From NCBI GenBank assembly GCA_012728445.1, contig JAAYFA010000193.1:1-12029 (forward strand): a DNA stretch of 12,029 nt. The letters are read 5' to 3'. Source of the stretch: Clostridiales bacterium. GTDB lineage: Bacteria > Bacillota > Clostridia > Oscillospirales > Acutalibacteraceae. The notes beneath the pieces are model-generated. The model made no database searches. It was not told where the DNA came from and saw only the letters and a program-made list of their open reading frames with translations. The position numbers and the translations under genes were made by a program. How positions within the stretch are numbered: position 1 is the stretch's first letter; each line of letters starts with the position of its first letter. Positions 1 to 6,745 of this stretch are shown here, one piece after another.

Positions 1-1052
1 GCTATCAACCGCCTTGGGGTGACGACGGAGTCAATGCCGAGGTCACCAATCACTTTAAGCAGGTCGGTTCTGTTTACCTTGCAAATATTTTTCTTGGTTC
101 CTTGCTGCATGGCAAATATAGATAAAAGAAGGTTTTCCTCATCATTGTTTGTCAAGGCGATAACCGCGTCGTAATTTACCAAGCCCTCTTCTCTCAAAAA
201 AGCTTGGTTGGTCCCGTCTCCGCAAATAATTTCGTAAGCCGGGAAGTCCGCCGCAAGTGTTTCCGCCTTACCCGGGTTCAGCTCTATTACTTTTACATGT
301 ATGTTTATTGTTTGGAAACGTTCAAGCAAATATCTGGTTATTTTACCCCCACCGATAATAAGGGCTGATCTGAGGCGTTTGCGATAACTCTTTGCCGCAA
401 CATATATCTTATCCAGGTCCTTTAATGTTCCGGCCACATGCATGTGGTCGCCTGCCATAATTTCAAAATCACCTTTTGGGATGATGACATGGTCTTCCCG
501 GTTGACGGCGCAGACCATAATGTTTGGGTGGGACTTGCGTAGGTCTTTAATTCTAACGCCGGTAAGTGAACTGTCTTGCGAAATCCGGACTTCCACAACG
601 TTGGCTCGCCCGTTTTCAAACCGTTCAATGCCCAGCGCTGAAGGGAATTCGATCATTCTGACGATTTCATCTGCGGCCTCTTGTTCCGGGTTTATCATTA
701 GGGTAATGCCCATGCTTGTTTTTACAAAGTCCATCTGGGAGGAAAACTCGGGGTCACGGACCCGGGCAATCGTTTGTTTGGCCCCGATTTTTTTTGCGGT
801 AATAGCGCCGATAATATTGGTTTCATCGTGCGGGGATACAGCGATAAAAAGGTCGCACTCCTCAACGCCGGCCTCCACTTGAGTATCATAAATAGCGCCG
901 TTGCCGACCACGCCCGTAATGTCAGCCATGTTGATCAGCTGTTCGAGCCGATGCGGATCTTTTTCGATCAAAACAATATCATTATCTTCCGCGGCTAAAC
1001 TCACGCAAAGCTCTTCGCCGACTTTTCCCGCGCCTATAATCACGATTTTCAT
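1..1052 (-). CDS. trkA: Trk potassium transporter regulatory subunit TrkA (3' end cut by window edge)
   Basis: Cytoplasmic, nucleotide-binding regulatory subunit of a Trk/Ktr-type potassium uptake channel; it binds NAD(H) or ATP and gates a membrane partner (TrkH) that is not in this window. I read 350 codons from ATG at 1052 down to the left edge. A full two-lobed TrkA is about 450 residues, so roughly 100 C-terminal residues are missing. The first Rossmann lobe (RCK-N) opens with IIGAGKVGE at 6-13 (GxGxxG) and an acidic residue after the second strand (E30). A TrkA-C lobe covers about 140-215. The second Rossmann lobe starts near 229 with IIGGGKIT, where the last glycine of the motif is Thr. 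The start follows GTGAGGGA on the minus strand. The gene is transcribed divergently from pgi. The family call is secure; which channel it serves is unknown. Confidence 0.95.
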   Translation of the reverse strand, partial: MKIVIIGAGKVGEELCVSLAAEDNDIVLIEKDPHRLEQLINMADITGVVGNGAIYDTQVEAGVEECDLFIAVSPHDETNIIGAITAKKIGAKQTIARVRDPEFSSQMDFVKTSMGITLMINPEQEAADEIVRMIEFPSALGIERFENGRANVVEVRISQDSSLTGVRIKDLRKSHPNIMVCAVNREDHVIIPKGDFEIMAGDHMHVAGTLKDLDKIYVAAKSYRKRLRSALIIGGGKITRYLLERFQTINIHVKVIELNPGKAETLAADFPAYEIICGDGTNQAFLREEGLVNYDAVIALTNNDEENLLLSIFAMQQGTKKNICKVNRTDLLKVIGDLGIDSVVTPRRLI

Positions 1053-1192
1053 AGCCAATCCCTCACAAATATAATAGCTCCGGCTTGTTTAGCGTCAAGC
1101 AACGAAATTTGCGGCGTTCAAAAGACGCAACAACTCGATGCCGGTTGGTCCCAATAGGGGCCGCAGCAAAACCGATTTTGGCAACTGCCTTA

Positions 1193-1221
1193 ATAATGCA
1201 ATAAAGTGTCGTGAAAGTCAA
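1193..1221 (-). promoter_or_regulatory. Putative sigma-A promoter for trkA
   Basis: Read on the minus strand, TTGACT (1221-1216) is followed after 17 bp by CATTAT (1198-1193). That is 5 of 6 and 4 of 6 matches to the consensus boxes at ideal spacing. It lies about 140 bp upstream of the trkA start and would give a fairly long leader of around 135 nt, in which I recognise no riboswitch. Confidence 0.45.
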
Positions 1222-1302
1222 GCGCTTAAACGCTCCGGATATGCTTAATTGTTCAGCCTTCGGTAGTATTTATTTATTTTTACTCAAAGAGATCAAGTTC
1301 TA

Positions 1303-1331
1303 TTGAAATAACACTTTATATCGGTTACAAT
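1303..1331 (+). promoter_or_regulatory. Putative sigma-A promoter for pgi
   Basis: TTGAAA (1303-1308) and TACAAT (1326-1331) are separated by exactly 17 bp, each box being 5 of 6 to consensus. The start of transcription would be near 1338, giving a 5' leader of about 33 nt before the pgi TTG codon. The segment just upstream (1268-1283) is AT-rich. Confidence 0.7.
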
Positions 1332-1370
1332 ATAGATACAATTTTAAACTGCGTTGCGGGGGAATGTCAA

Positions 1371-2711
1371 TTGTTACTCGAACTTGATGAGAAGTACACA
1401 AAAAGCTTTATTTCAAAAGAATCTATAGCGGCTATCGAGCCGGAAGTCATGGCGGCTCAAGAGATGCTGCATAGTGGGACAGGCGCCGGCAATAAGTTTT
1501 TAGGGTGGTTGGATTTACCTGAAAACTACGATAGGGCAGAGTTCATGGCAATCAAAGAAGCAGCTGCCGAAATCACTAAAACAGTGCAGGTACTTGTTGT
1601 TATTGGCATTGGCGGCTCTTATTTAGGCGCGAGGGCAGTCATCGAATTCATCAAATCCCAAGCGAACAATGAGCTTAACAAGGATACACCAAGCATTTAT
1701 TTTACAGGCAACTCCATCAGCGCCTCTTCCCTTGCCGATATCATAAAATTATGTGATTGCAAAGATTTTGCTATCAATATTATTTCAAAATCGGGAACGA
1801 CAACGGAGCCTGCGATTGCGTTCAGAGTATTGCTCGAGATGCTGATTAACCAATTTGGCAAAGAAGAAGCGGCCAAAAGAGTTTTTGTCACGACAGACAA
1901 ATCCAGAGGAACGCTCAAAGAACTGGCAGACAAAGAAGGGTACAGAACCTTTGTTGTGCCCGAAAATATCGGAGGCAGGTATTCGGTCCTTACGGCTGTT
2001 GGTTTGTTGCCGATTGCCGTTGCAGGCGTGGATATAGATGCGCTTATGCAAGGTGCCGCAGATGCAAGACTAGAATATATGAATCCGGATTTTGCGAAAA
2101 ATGCCTGTTATCGCTATGCCGCTTTGCGCAACATTCTTTACAGGAGCGGCAAAAAGGTTGAAATGCTTGTCAGTTATGAACCGGATTTTACGATGATGTG
2201 CGAATGGTTCAAACAGCTCTTCGGCGAAAGCGAAGGGAAGGATGGCAAAGGTATTTTCCCGTCCTCGGCAGTTTTTTCTACGGACTTACATTCCATAGGG
2301 CAATACATTCAGCAAGGTGAGCGTATTATGTTCGAAACTTCGGTCTTTTTCGAAGATGCGAAGGAGGACATCATCATCGGTTTTGATCCGAAAAACGTTG
2401 ATGGACTTAATTTTCTTGCCGGGCAAACACTCTCTAATGTCAACCGCAAAGCGTTTCAAGGGACAACAATCGCCCACTACGACGGCGGCGTTCCCACTAT
2501 CATATTAAAAATGAAAAAAATGGACGAATACAATCTCGGCTGGCTTATCTATTTTTTTGAAAAATCCTGCGCGATTTCCGGCTATCTGCTCGGTGTCAAT
2601 CCCTTCGACCAACCGGGGGTCGAAACCTACAAGAGAAACATGTTTGCACTCTTAGGCAAACAAGGGTACGAAGAGCTGCGGAGTGAGCTTGAAGCAAGGC
2701 TCCAAAAATAA
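1371..2711 (+). CDS. pgi: Glucose-6-phosphate isomerase
   Basis: Cytosolic enzyme interconverting glucose 6-phosphate and fructose 6-phosphate, serving glycolysis, gluconeogenesis and, through fructose 6-phosphate, the amino-sugar pathway that glmM continues. The 446-residue length fits the short bacterial form. Visible marks are the first SIS-domain strand and loop VVIGIGGSYLGAR (76-88), the phosphate-binding loop SKSGTTTEP (139-147), family signature 1 around ENIGGRYSVLTAVG (198-211), the catalytic-region ESEGK (286-290), the conserved His in DLHSIGQYIQQG (305-316), and signature 2 GYLLGVNPFDQPGVETYK ending in the catalytic Lys421. The start is TTG at 1371, preceded at about 8 nt by GGGGGA; no in-frame ATG lies at the N-terminus, and an ATG at 1364 is out of frame. 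It is followed after 17 bp by the small P-loop gene and probably co-transcribed with it. Confidence 0.97.
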   Translation: MLLELDEKYTKSFISKESIAAIEPEVMAAQEMLHSGTGAGNKFLGWLDLPENYDRAEFMAIKEAAAEITKTVQVLVVIGIGGSYLGARAVIEFIKSQANNELNKDTPSIYFTGNSISASSLADIIKLCDCKDFAINIISKSGTTTEPAIAFRVLLEMLINQFGKEEAAKRVFVTTDKSRGTLKELADKEGYRTFVVPENIGGRYSVLTAVGLLPIAVAGVDIDALMQGAADARLEYMNPDFAKNACYRYAALRNILYRSGKKVEMLVSYEPDFTMMCEWFKQLFGESEGKDGKGIFPSSAVFSTDLHSIGQYIQQGERIMFETSVFFEDAKEDIIIGFDPKNVDGLNFLAGQTLSNVNRKAFQGTTIAHYDGGVPTIILKMKKMDEYNLGWLIYFFEKSCAISGYLLGVNPFDQPGVETYKRNMFALLGKQGYEELRSELEARLQK

Positions 2712-2728
2712 AAAGGAGGAGATTATAA

Positions 2729-3145
2729 ATGATATCATTAATAATCGGCAAGAAAGGTTCCGGAAAAACGAAGCAACTTATCGAATTGGTCAACAGCACT
2801 GTTGAGCACTCCAAAGGGAATGTCGTTTGCATAGAAAAGGTAACAAAACTGACTCATGACGTCACCCATCGCGCGCGACTGATCAGCACAGATCACTTCG
2901 GGATTTCGGGATACGACTCATTTTTTGGGTTTTTATGCGGAATTAGCGCAGGCGATTACGATATAACGGATATTCTTGTTGATGCTACGCTGAGCATCGG
3001 GGGCAGAGATTATGACGAGTTGACGGAATTTCTGAAAAAAGTTTGTCAACTGAGCGAGACAACCCATAATGATTTCACCTTTACCATTTCAACCGAGGCA
3101 GGGGACTTGCCGTCGGAAATATTTGATTATGGCAAAAGGATTTAA
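2729..3145 (+). CDS. Small uncharacterised P-loop NTPase-like protein
   Basis: I cannot name this 138-residue protein. Seen in the sequence: a textbook Walker A, GKKGSGKT (7-14), immediately after a short beta strand (MISLII). A second hydrophobic strand (VVCIEK, 32-37) follows, then a possible Walker B ending in Asp (DILVDA, 81-86). A late strand FTFTIST (116-122) ends in Ser/Thr, as sensor strands often do. There is no signal peptide or membrane segment. At this length it is a minimal P-loop core without an obvious effector domain. A strong ribosome binding site (AAGGAGGAG) precedes ATG 2729. It lies 17 bp after pgi and 74 bp before yceD, which has its own promoter, so it is probably the second gene of a pgi transcript. 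Similar clostridial proteins may be labelled ATP-binding or PilT-like; I infer only nucleotide binding. Confidence 0.85.
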   Translation: MISLIIGKKGSGKTKQLIELVNSTVEHSKGNVVCIEKVTKLTHDVTHRARLISTDHFGISGYDSFFGFLCGISAGDYDITDILVDATLSIGGRDYDELTEFLKKVCQLSETTHNDFTFTISTEAGDLPSEIFDYGKRI

Positions 3146-3190
3146 ACTTTTTTAAATTTTGTTGACAAATTCTGCGTATGTATATATAAT
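3141..3190 (+). promoter_or_regulatory. Perfect-consensus sigma-A promoter with AT-rich upstream element, driving yceD-rpmF
   Basis: TTGACA (3162-3167) and TATAAT (3185-3190) are both perfect matches to consensus, at the ideal 17-bp spacing. The 20 bp directly upstream (3141-3160) are almost pure A/T with A- and T-tracts, as in an UP element contacted by the RNA polymerase alpha subunits. Transcription should begin near 3197, about 23 nt before the yceD start. The upstream element overlaps the last codons of the P-loop gene. Such strength suits a ribosomal protein transcription unit. Confidence 0.88.
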
Positions 3191-3219
3191 AATTGCTGCG
3201 CGTGTTTTAGGGTACGTAT

Positions 3220-3717
3220 ATGGTTATTGAACTGGAATATATTTTCAACAACGAAGGCGCCACTCTCGACTTCGATTTTTACATTGATTTGTCCGCTTAT
3301 TCTATCAGTGGAAACAAACTTTTCCCCAAACCTTTTCTGGTTGAAGGCAAGGTATTTAACAAGACAAATATTGTAAGGATGAAAGCGACTGCGGTTTCCG
3401 TAATGCGCACGCAGTGCGACCGTTGTGCGGGGGACATAGAAGAGCGGATCGAAGTGCCGGTTGAGCACATACTTGTCGCCTCACTCAATGACGAAAACAA
3501 CGACGATTTTATCCTGGTTGAAAGTCTGTGTTTGGAATTGGAACCGCTGATAACCGAGGATATCTTCCTTGCCCTACCCTCAAGGATTTTGTGTAAAAAT
3601 GACTGCAAAGGGTTGTGCCCATACTGCGGTCAAAACCTAAACAATGGTCAATGCAGCTGCCAAAAACCCGTAGACCCACGTCTCGAGGCATTGAAACAGC
3701 TTTTGGATAATCAATAA
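3220..3717 (+). CDS. yceD: DUF177 (YceD family) protein, cysteine-rich
   Basis: Member of the DUF177/YceD family, which sits directly upstream of rpmF in a great many bacteria. Plant plastid relatives are needed for 23S rRNA accumulation, so a role in large-subunit rRNA or ribosome assembly is likely but not proven here. The 165-residue length is normal. Two cysteine clusters are visible: CDRC (66-69) in the middle, and a C-terminal group C125, C129, C133, C136, C145, C147 within a CKGLCPYCG-type segment. These look like metal, probably zinc, sites. The N-terminal NNEGATLDFDFYIDLS fits the family from the chosen ATG, which has a modest AGGG ribosome binding site 7 nt upstream. It is first in its unit, followed by rpmF after 33 bp. 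Confidence 0.92.
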   Translation: MVIELEYIFNNEGATLDFDFYIDLSAYSISGNKLFPKPFLVEGKVFNKTNIVRMKATAVSVMRTQCDRCAGDIEERIEVPVEHILVASLNDENNDDFILVESLCLELEPLITEDIFLALPSRILCKNDCKGLCPYCGQNLNNGQCSCQKPVDPRLEALKQLLDNQ

Positions 3718-3750
3718 TTGTTCTCTATTGCAAGTTAAGGAGGTGCTCAC

Positions 3751-3933
3751 ATGGCTGTCCCAAAAAGAAGAGTGTCTAAAGCTAGGCGCGACAAAAGGCG
3801 TTCAAGCGTATGGAAGCTTGATATGCCCGAACTCATAAAGTGCTCACATTGCGGTGAATTTAAAAGACCACACAGGGTTTGTCCCGAGTGCGGTTATTAC
3901 AACGGCAAACAATTTTTAAAGAAGGACGCATAA
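3751..3933 (+). CDS. rpmF: 50S ribosomal protein L32 (zinc-binding form)
   Basis: Small protein of the large ribosomal subunit, 60 residues, the usual length. The basic N-terminus AVPKRRVSKARRDKRRS is typical of L32. The four cysteines CSHC (31-34) and CPEC (44-47) form the CxxC...CxxC zinc ribbon of the 'C+' form. A near-perfect AAGGAGGTG ribosome binding site lies 7-8 nt before the ATG. It is co-transcribed with yceD from the strong promoter ending at 3190. Firmicutes often keep a second, cysteine-free L32 copy induced under zinc shortage; none is seen in this window. Downstream lies an unusual hairpin, then the DUF512 gene, rather than the fapR/plsX genes found next to rpmF in many other bacteria. 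Confidence 0.98.
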   Translation: MAVPKRRVSKARRDKRRSSVWKLDMPELIKCSHCGEFKRPHRVCPECGYYNGKQFLKKDA

Positions 3934-3965
3934 AGCCTTTTACACATGCGTAAGTTTGAAAGCTT

Positions 3966-4011
3966 AGGGGTAGAGGAGGGGTAGTGTTTTGCTACAGTCT
4001 TCTCTGCCTTT
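3966..4011 (+). terminator. Long imperfect hairpin after rpmF; possible weak terminator or attenuator
   Basis: The 5' arm 3966-3978 (purine-rich, containing AGAGGAG) pairs with 3999-4011 (CTTCTCTGCCTTT) over about 13 positions, including several G-U pairs. After a small internal loop (3979-3980 / 3996-3998) an inner stem 3981-3985 / 3991-3995 closes a five-base loop. Only four U residues (4009-4012) follow the CC of the stem, and some take part in it, so termination would be partial. The hairpin also buries a strong AGGAGGGG sequence. It begins 33 bp after the rpmF stop. Pairing was worked out by eye, with no energy calculation. Confidence 0.4.
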
Positions 4012-4043
4012 TGGTATATTATGCCGTAAACACAAACCTTCGC

Positions 4044-4056
4044 CCGTACGCTACGG
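4044..4056 (+). repeat. Short perfect inverted repeat upstream of the DUF512 gene
   Basis: CCGTA, a CGC loop, then TACGG forms a 5-bp stem with a three-base loop, 23 bp before the chosen DUF512 start. It is small and may be chance, but it is the second hairpin in a 146-bp leader that otherwise has no assigned content. Confidence 0.3.
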
Positions 4057-4079
4057 TTCCTCATAAAGGTAGTGATTCC

Positions 4080-5417
4080 ATGCCTGTTAAAATATTATCC
4101 GTTGTGCCAAAGTCACCCTGCGCGAGAAAAGGGTTAAAAGCGGGGGATATACTGTTATCTATAAACGGCAACCCGATTAATGATATCTTGGACTTTCAGT
4201 TTTATTCGAGTGAAATAAACCCGCTATTTGAAATTGAAAATAAATCGGGCAACAAAAAAAGCATAACAATCAAAAAAAAAGAAATGCAAGAAACGGGACT
4301 GGGCTTTGAAACCTATCTCATGGATAAGCAACAGCGGTGCAGGAACAACTGCATTTTTTGCTTTATTGACCAGTTACCCAAAGGCCTTAGAGAAAGCCTG
4401 TATTTTAAAGACGACGACTCCCGCTTGTCTTTTCTGTTTGGAAATTATATCACATTAACCAATTTGACCCCGCACGATGTGCAGCGGATTATCGAAATGC
4501 GCATAAGTCCCGTCAATATATCGGTACACACCATGAATCCCGATTTACGTGTTAAAATGATGCGAAATTCCTCGGCAGGCAAAAGTCTTGACTTTTTAAA
4601 ACAGATTGCCGAGGCAGGGATTATAATCAACACACAAATCGTGCTTTGCCCGGGCATTAATGACGGTGCGGAACTGGAGTTCAGTTTGAACGAACTCGGT
4701 AAATTGTACCCGGCAGTCCAAAGCATTGCGCTGGTTCCTGTTGGTCTTACCGATTACCGTGACAAACTGTTTGGACTCAACGACTATAAAAAAGATTCCG
4801 CAGGGCGGGTCATTGATAGCGTTGATGACTTTAATGCTCGTTTTATGTGGTATAATAAGGCGAAAATAGCCTATCCTGCCGATGAGTTTTATTTGAAGGC
4901 GCAGCGCGAAGTGCCGCGGGTCGATTATTATTCGGATTTTCCTCAACTTGAAAACGGCGTTGGTCTTTGGGCACTTCTTAAAGATGAAGTTTTTACATTG
5001 CTCGGTGAAGAAGAAAAGCCGGACGAGGTTTTTGGCGAACCGGCGGAGTCGGAGTTACGGCGAGTATCTATCGCAACAGGCGAGGCGGCCTTTCCTCTGA
5101 TCGTGGAACTGATTGACGAAATCACAAAAAAATGTCATAATTTAAAGGTTCATATTGTAAAAATAAAGAACACTTTTTTTGGTGAAAAGATAACTGTTGC
5201 GGGCCTGCTCACAGGCAAAGACCTGTTAGAACAGTTGGAGGGACAGGTTGTCGGCGAAGAGTTGCTGATTCCCGGTGTCGCTTTGCGCCGTGAAGAGGAC
5301 TTATTTTTGGACAACGTAACGCTTCAAGAACTGAGCGAAAAACTTAAGGTTAGAATAATACCCGTGCCGAATTCCGGCCGGGATTTCATACAGGCTGTTA
5401 TTGGAAGGCAGGTGTAA
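4080..5417 (+). CDS. PDZ / radical SAM / DUF512 protein of unknown function
   Basis: A 445-residue iron-sulfur protein whose cellular reaction is unknown. The order visible is an N-terminal PDZ-like domain (about 1-65, with KGLKAGDILLSINGNPI), then a radical SAM cluster motif CxxxCxxC (C87, C91, C94; RCRNNCIFCFIDQLP) expected to bind a 4Fe-4S cluster and S-adenosylmethionine, then a DUF512 C-terminal region with the YPADEFYLKA segment (265-274). The length matches the family. The frame stays open up to a GTG at 3984, which would add 32 residues. I chose ATG 4080 because the PDZ domain begins at once there (MPVKILSVVPKSP), as is usual in the family, and because the GTG lies only 2-4 nt from its ribosome binding site and within a hairpin. 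The site before 4080 (AAAGG, 10 nt away) is weak. der follows after 5 bp. Confidence 0.9.
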   Translation: MPVKILSVVPKSPCARKGLKAGDILLSINGNPINDILDFQFYSSEINPLFEIENKSGNKKSITIKKKEMQETGLGFETYLMDKQQRCRNNCIFCFIDQLPKGLRESLYFKDDDSRLSFLFGNYITLTNLTPHDVQRIIEMRISPVNISVHTMNPDLRVKMMRNSSAGKSLDFLKQIAEAGIIINTQIVLCPGINDGAELEFSLNELGKLYPAVQSIALVPVGLTDYRDKLFGLNDYKKDSAGRVIDSVDDFNARFMWYNKAKIAYPADEFYLKAQREVPRVDYYSDFPQLENGVGLWALLKDEVFTLLGEEEKPDEVFGEPAESELRRVSIATGEAAFPLIVELIDEITKKCHNLKVHIVKIKNTFFGEKITVAGLLTGKDLLEQLEGQVVGEELLIPGVALRREEDLFLDNVTLQELSEKLKVRIIPVPNSGRDFIQAVIGRQV

Positions 5418-5422
5418 ACAAT

Positions 5423-6745
5423 ATGGCAAAACCCGTAGTCGCCATAGTAGGGCGACCCAACGTAGGCAAATCGACACTGTTTAACAAACTTATAGGCGCA
5501 AGGCTTTCTATTGTAGACGACACGCCCGGCGTCACACGCGATAGAATTTACAGCGATTGCGAGTGGCTGACGCAGACGTTTCTATTGATAGACACCGGCG
5601 GTATTGAACCGTTTTCGGATGATGTGATCCTTATCCAAATGCGTCGCCAGGCGCAGCTGGCTATTGATAGTGCAGATGTGATCATATTCGTAACCGACCT
5701 TCGCTCGGGCATTTTACCTGCGGATGAAGAAGTAGCCTCTATGCTGCAAAGGAGCGGCAAACCCATTGTTTTATGTGTCAATAAATGCGATTCCGTTGGA
5801 GATGTTCCTGCGGAGTTTTACGAGTTTTATAATCTTGGCTTGGGGGATCCATACCCGGTTTCTTCCGTGCACGGTCACGGCACGGGTGACCTGCTTGACG
5901 CCGTGCTGGCCGGCATTCCCAAATACGTTGGGGACGAAGAGGAAGACGAAGTAATCAAGGTTGCTGTAATCGGCAAGCCGAATGTTGGCAAATCGTCTTT
6001 GGTGAACGCCGTTGTCGGGGAAGAACGTGTCATTGTGTCGGACATTGCCGGGACAACGCGCGATGCGACGGATACTTATGTTGCGAACAAGCATGGCGAG
6101 TTTGTGTTCATAGACACCGCTGGACTTCGCCGAAAAAGTAAAGTAGACGACAACATCGAAAAATATGCAGTGATCAGAGCGAGAATGGCCGTTGAGCGCG
6201 CTCAGGTTTGTGTTATTATGATTGATGCGGTGGAAGGTTTTACCGAGCAGGATTCTAAGGTGGCAGGGATTGCGCACGAGCAGGGCAAAGCATGTATCAT
6301 CGCCGTAAACAAATGGGATTTAGTCGAAAAAGACGGTAAGACCATGGACAAATACCGCAAAGGCCTGATGGCGGATTTTGCTTTCATGTCTTATGCGCCG
6401 ATTATATTCATCTCCGCAAAGACAGGGCAACGGTTGGATAGACTGTTTGAACTGATAAAGTTTGTGGATAATCAAAACGCTATGCGTATATCTACCGGCA
6501 AGCTCAATGAGGTACTGGCCGATGCAACCGCACGTGTTGAGCCACCGACCGACAAAGGCCGCCGGCTCAAGATATACTATATGACGCAAGCATCAACACG
6601 CCCGCCAACTTTCGTGTGTTTTGTGAACCGCAAAGATCTGTTCCACTTCAGTTATCAGCGGTATATTGACAATCAGATTCGCGAAGTTTTCGGCTTGGAA
6701 GGGACACCTACTCGGATGATCGTTCGCGAAAGGGAACAAAAGTAA
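5423..6745 (+). CDS. der: Ribosome-assembly GTPase Der (EngA)
   Basis: Essential GTPase with two tandem G domains that acts in late maturation of the 50S ribosomal subunit. The 440 residues match the family. G domain 1 has GRPNVGKS (10-17), DTGG (57-60) and NKCD (120-123). G domain 2 has GKPNVGKS (184-191), DTAG (231-234) and NKWD (296-299). A KH-like RNA-binding domain fills about 355-440, with RRLKIYYMTQ (380-389) and the ending GTPTRMIVRER. All nucleotide-binding motifs are intact. ATG 5423 is preceded by AGGTG, 5 bp after the DUF512 stop. Its stop codon overlaps the ruvC start (TAATG, one shared base), so translation of ruvC is probably coupled to der. Confidence 0.98.
   Translation: MAKPVVAIVGRPNVGKSTLFNKLIGARLSIVDDTPGVTRDRIYSDCEWLTQTFLLIDTGGIEPFSDDVILIQMRRQAQLAIDSADVIIFVTDLRSGILPADEEVASMLQRSGKPIVLCVNKCDSVGDVPAEFYEFYNLGLGDPYPVSSVHGHGTGDLLDAVLAGIPKYVGDEEEDEVIKVAVIGKPNVGKSSLVNAVVGEERVIVSDIAGTTRDATDTYVANKHGEFVFIDTAGLRRKSKVDDNIEKYAVIRARMAVERAQVCVIMIDAVEGFTEQDSKVAGIAHEQGKACIIAVNKWDLVEKDGKTMDKYRKGLMADFAFMSYAPIIFISAKTGQRLDRLFELIKFVDNQNAMRISTGKLNEVLADATARVEPPTDKGRRLKIYYMTQASTRPPTFVCFVNRKDLFHFSYQRYIDNQIREVFGLEGTPTRMIVREREQK

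Larger units (their letters stand above)
1053..1370. other. Divergent intergenic region between trkA and pgi
   Basis: These 318 bp separate two genes transcribed away from each other. I see no open frame with a credible ribosome binding site and no RNA gene. The region holds a plausible trkA promoter on the minus strand and a good pgi promoter on the plus strand, annotated separately. A short perfect palindrome AAGCGCTT (1220-1227) and an AGCG/CGCT inverted pair (1221-1234) overlap the trkA -35 box and could be an operator, but sites this short are common by chance. The stretch 1060-1190 shows nothing I can assign. Confidence 0.7.

Noticed and set aside
442..882. Long plus-strand open frame antisense to trkA
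   Set aside because: It lies entirely within trkA, whose conserved motifs are clear on the other strand, and it has no family resemblance.
1053..1370. Riboswitch or small RNA in the trkA-pgi gap
   Set aside because: I found no extended pairing or known aptamer sequence; the pgi leader is only about 33 nt.
1364..1387. ATG-initiated eight-codon frame overlapping the pgi start
   Set aside because: The G-rich ribosome binding site is only about one base from this ATG but well placed for the TTG at 1371; a leader peptide is not supported.
3984..4079. GTG-initiated 32-residue extension of the DUF512 protein
   Set aside because: The PDZ domain begins directly at ATG 4080, the extension resembles no domain, and the GTG is too near its ribosome binding site.
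4824..4856. TATAAT inside the DUF512 gene as an internal promoter for der
   Set aside because: The nearest TTG-type -35 box is about 23 bp away, too far, and TATAAT alone is expected by chance in coding DNA of this composition.
5771..6277. 168-codon minus-strand open frame opposite der
   Set aside because: It is a shadow of the der coding frame, with no ribosome binding site or recognisable domain.
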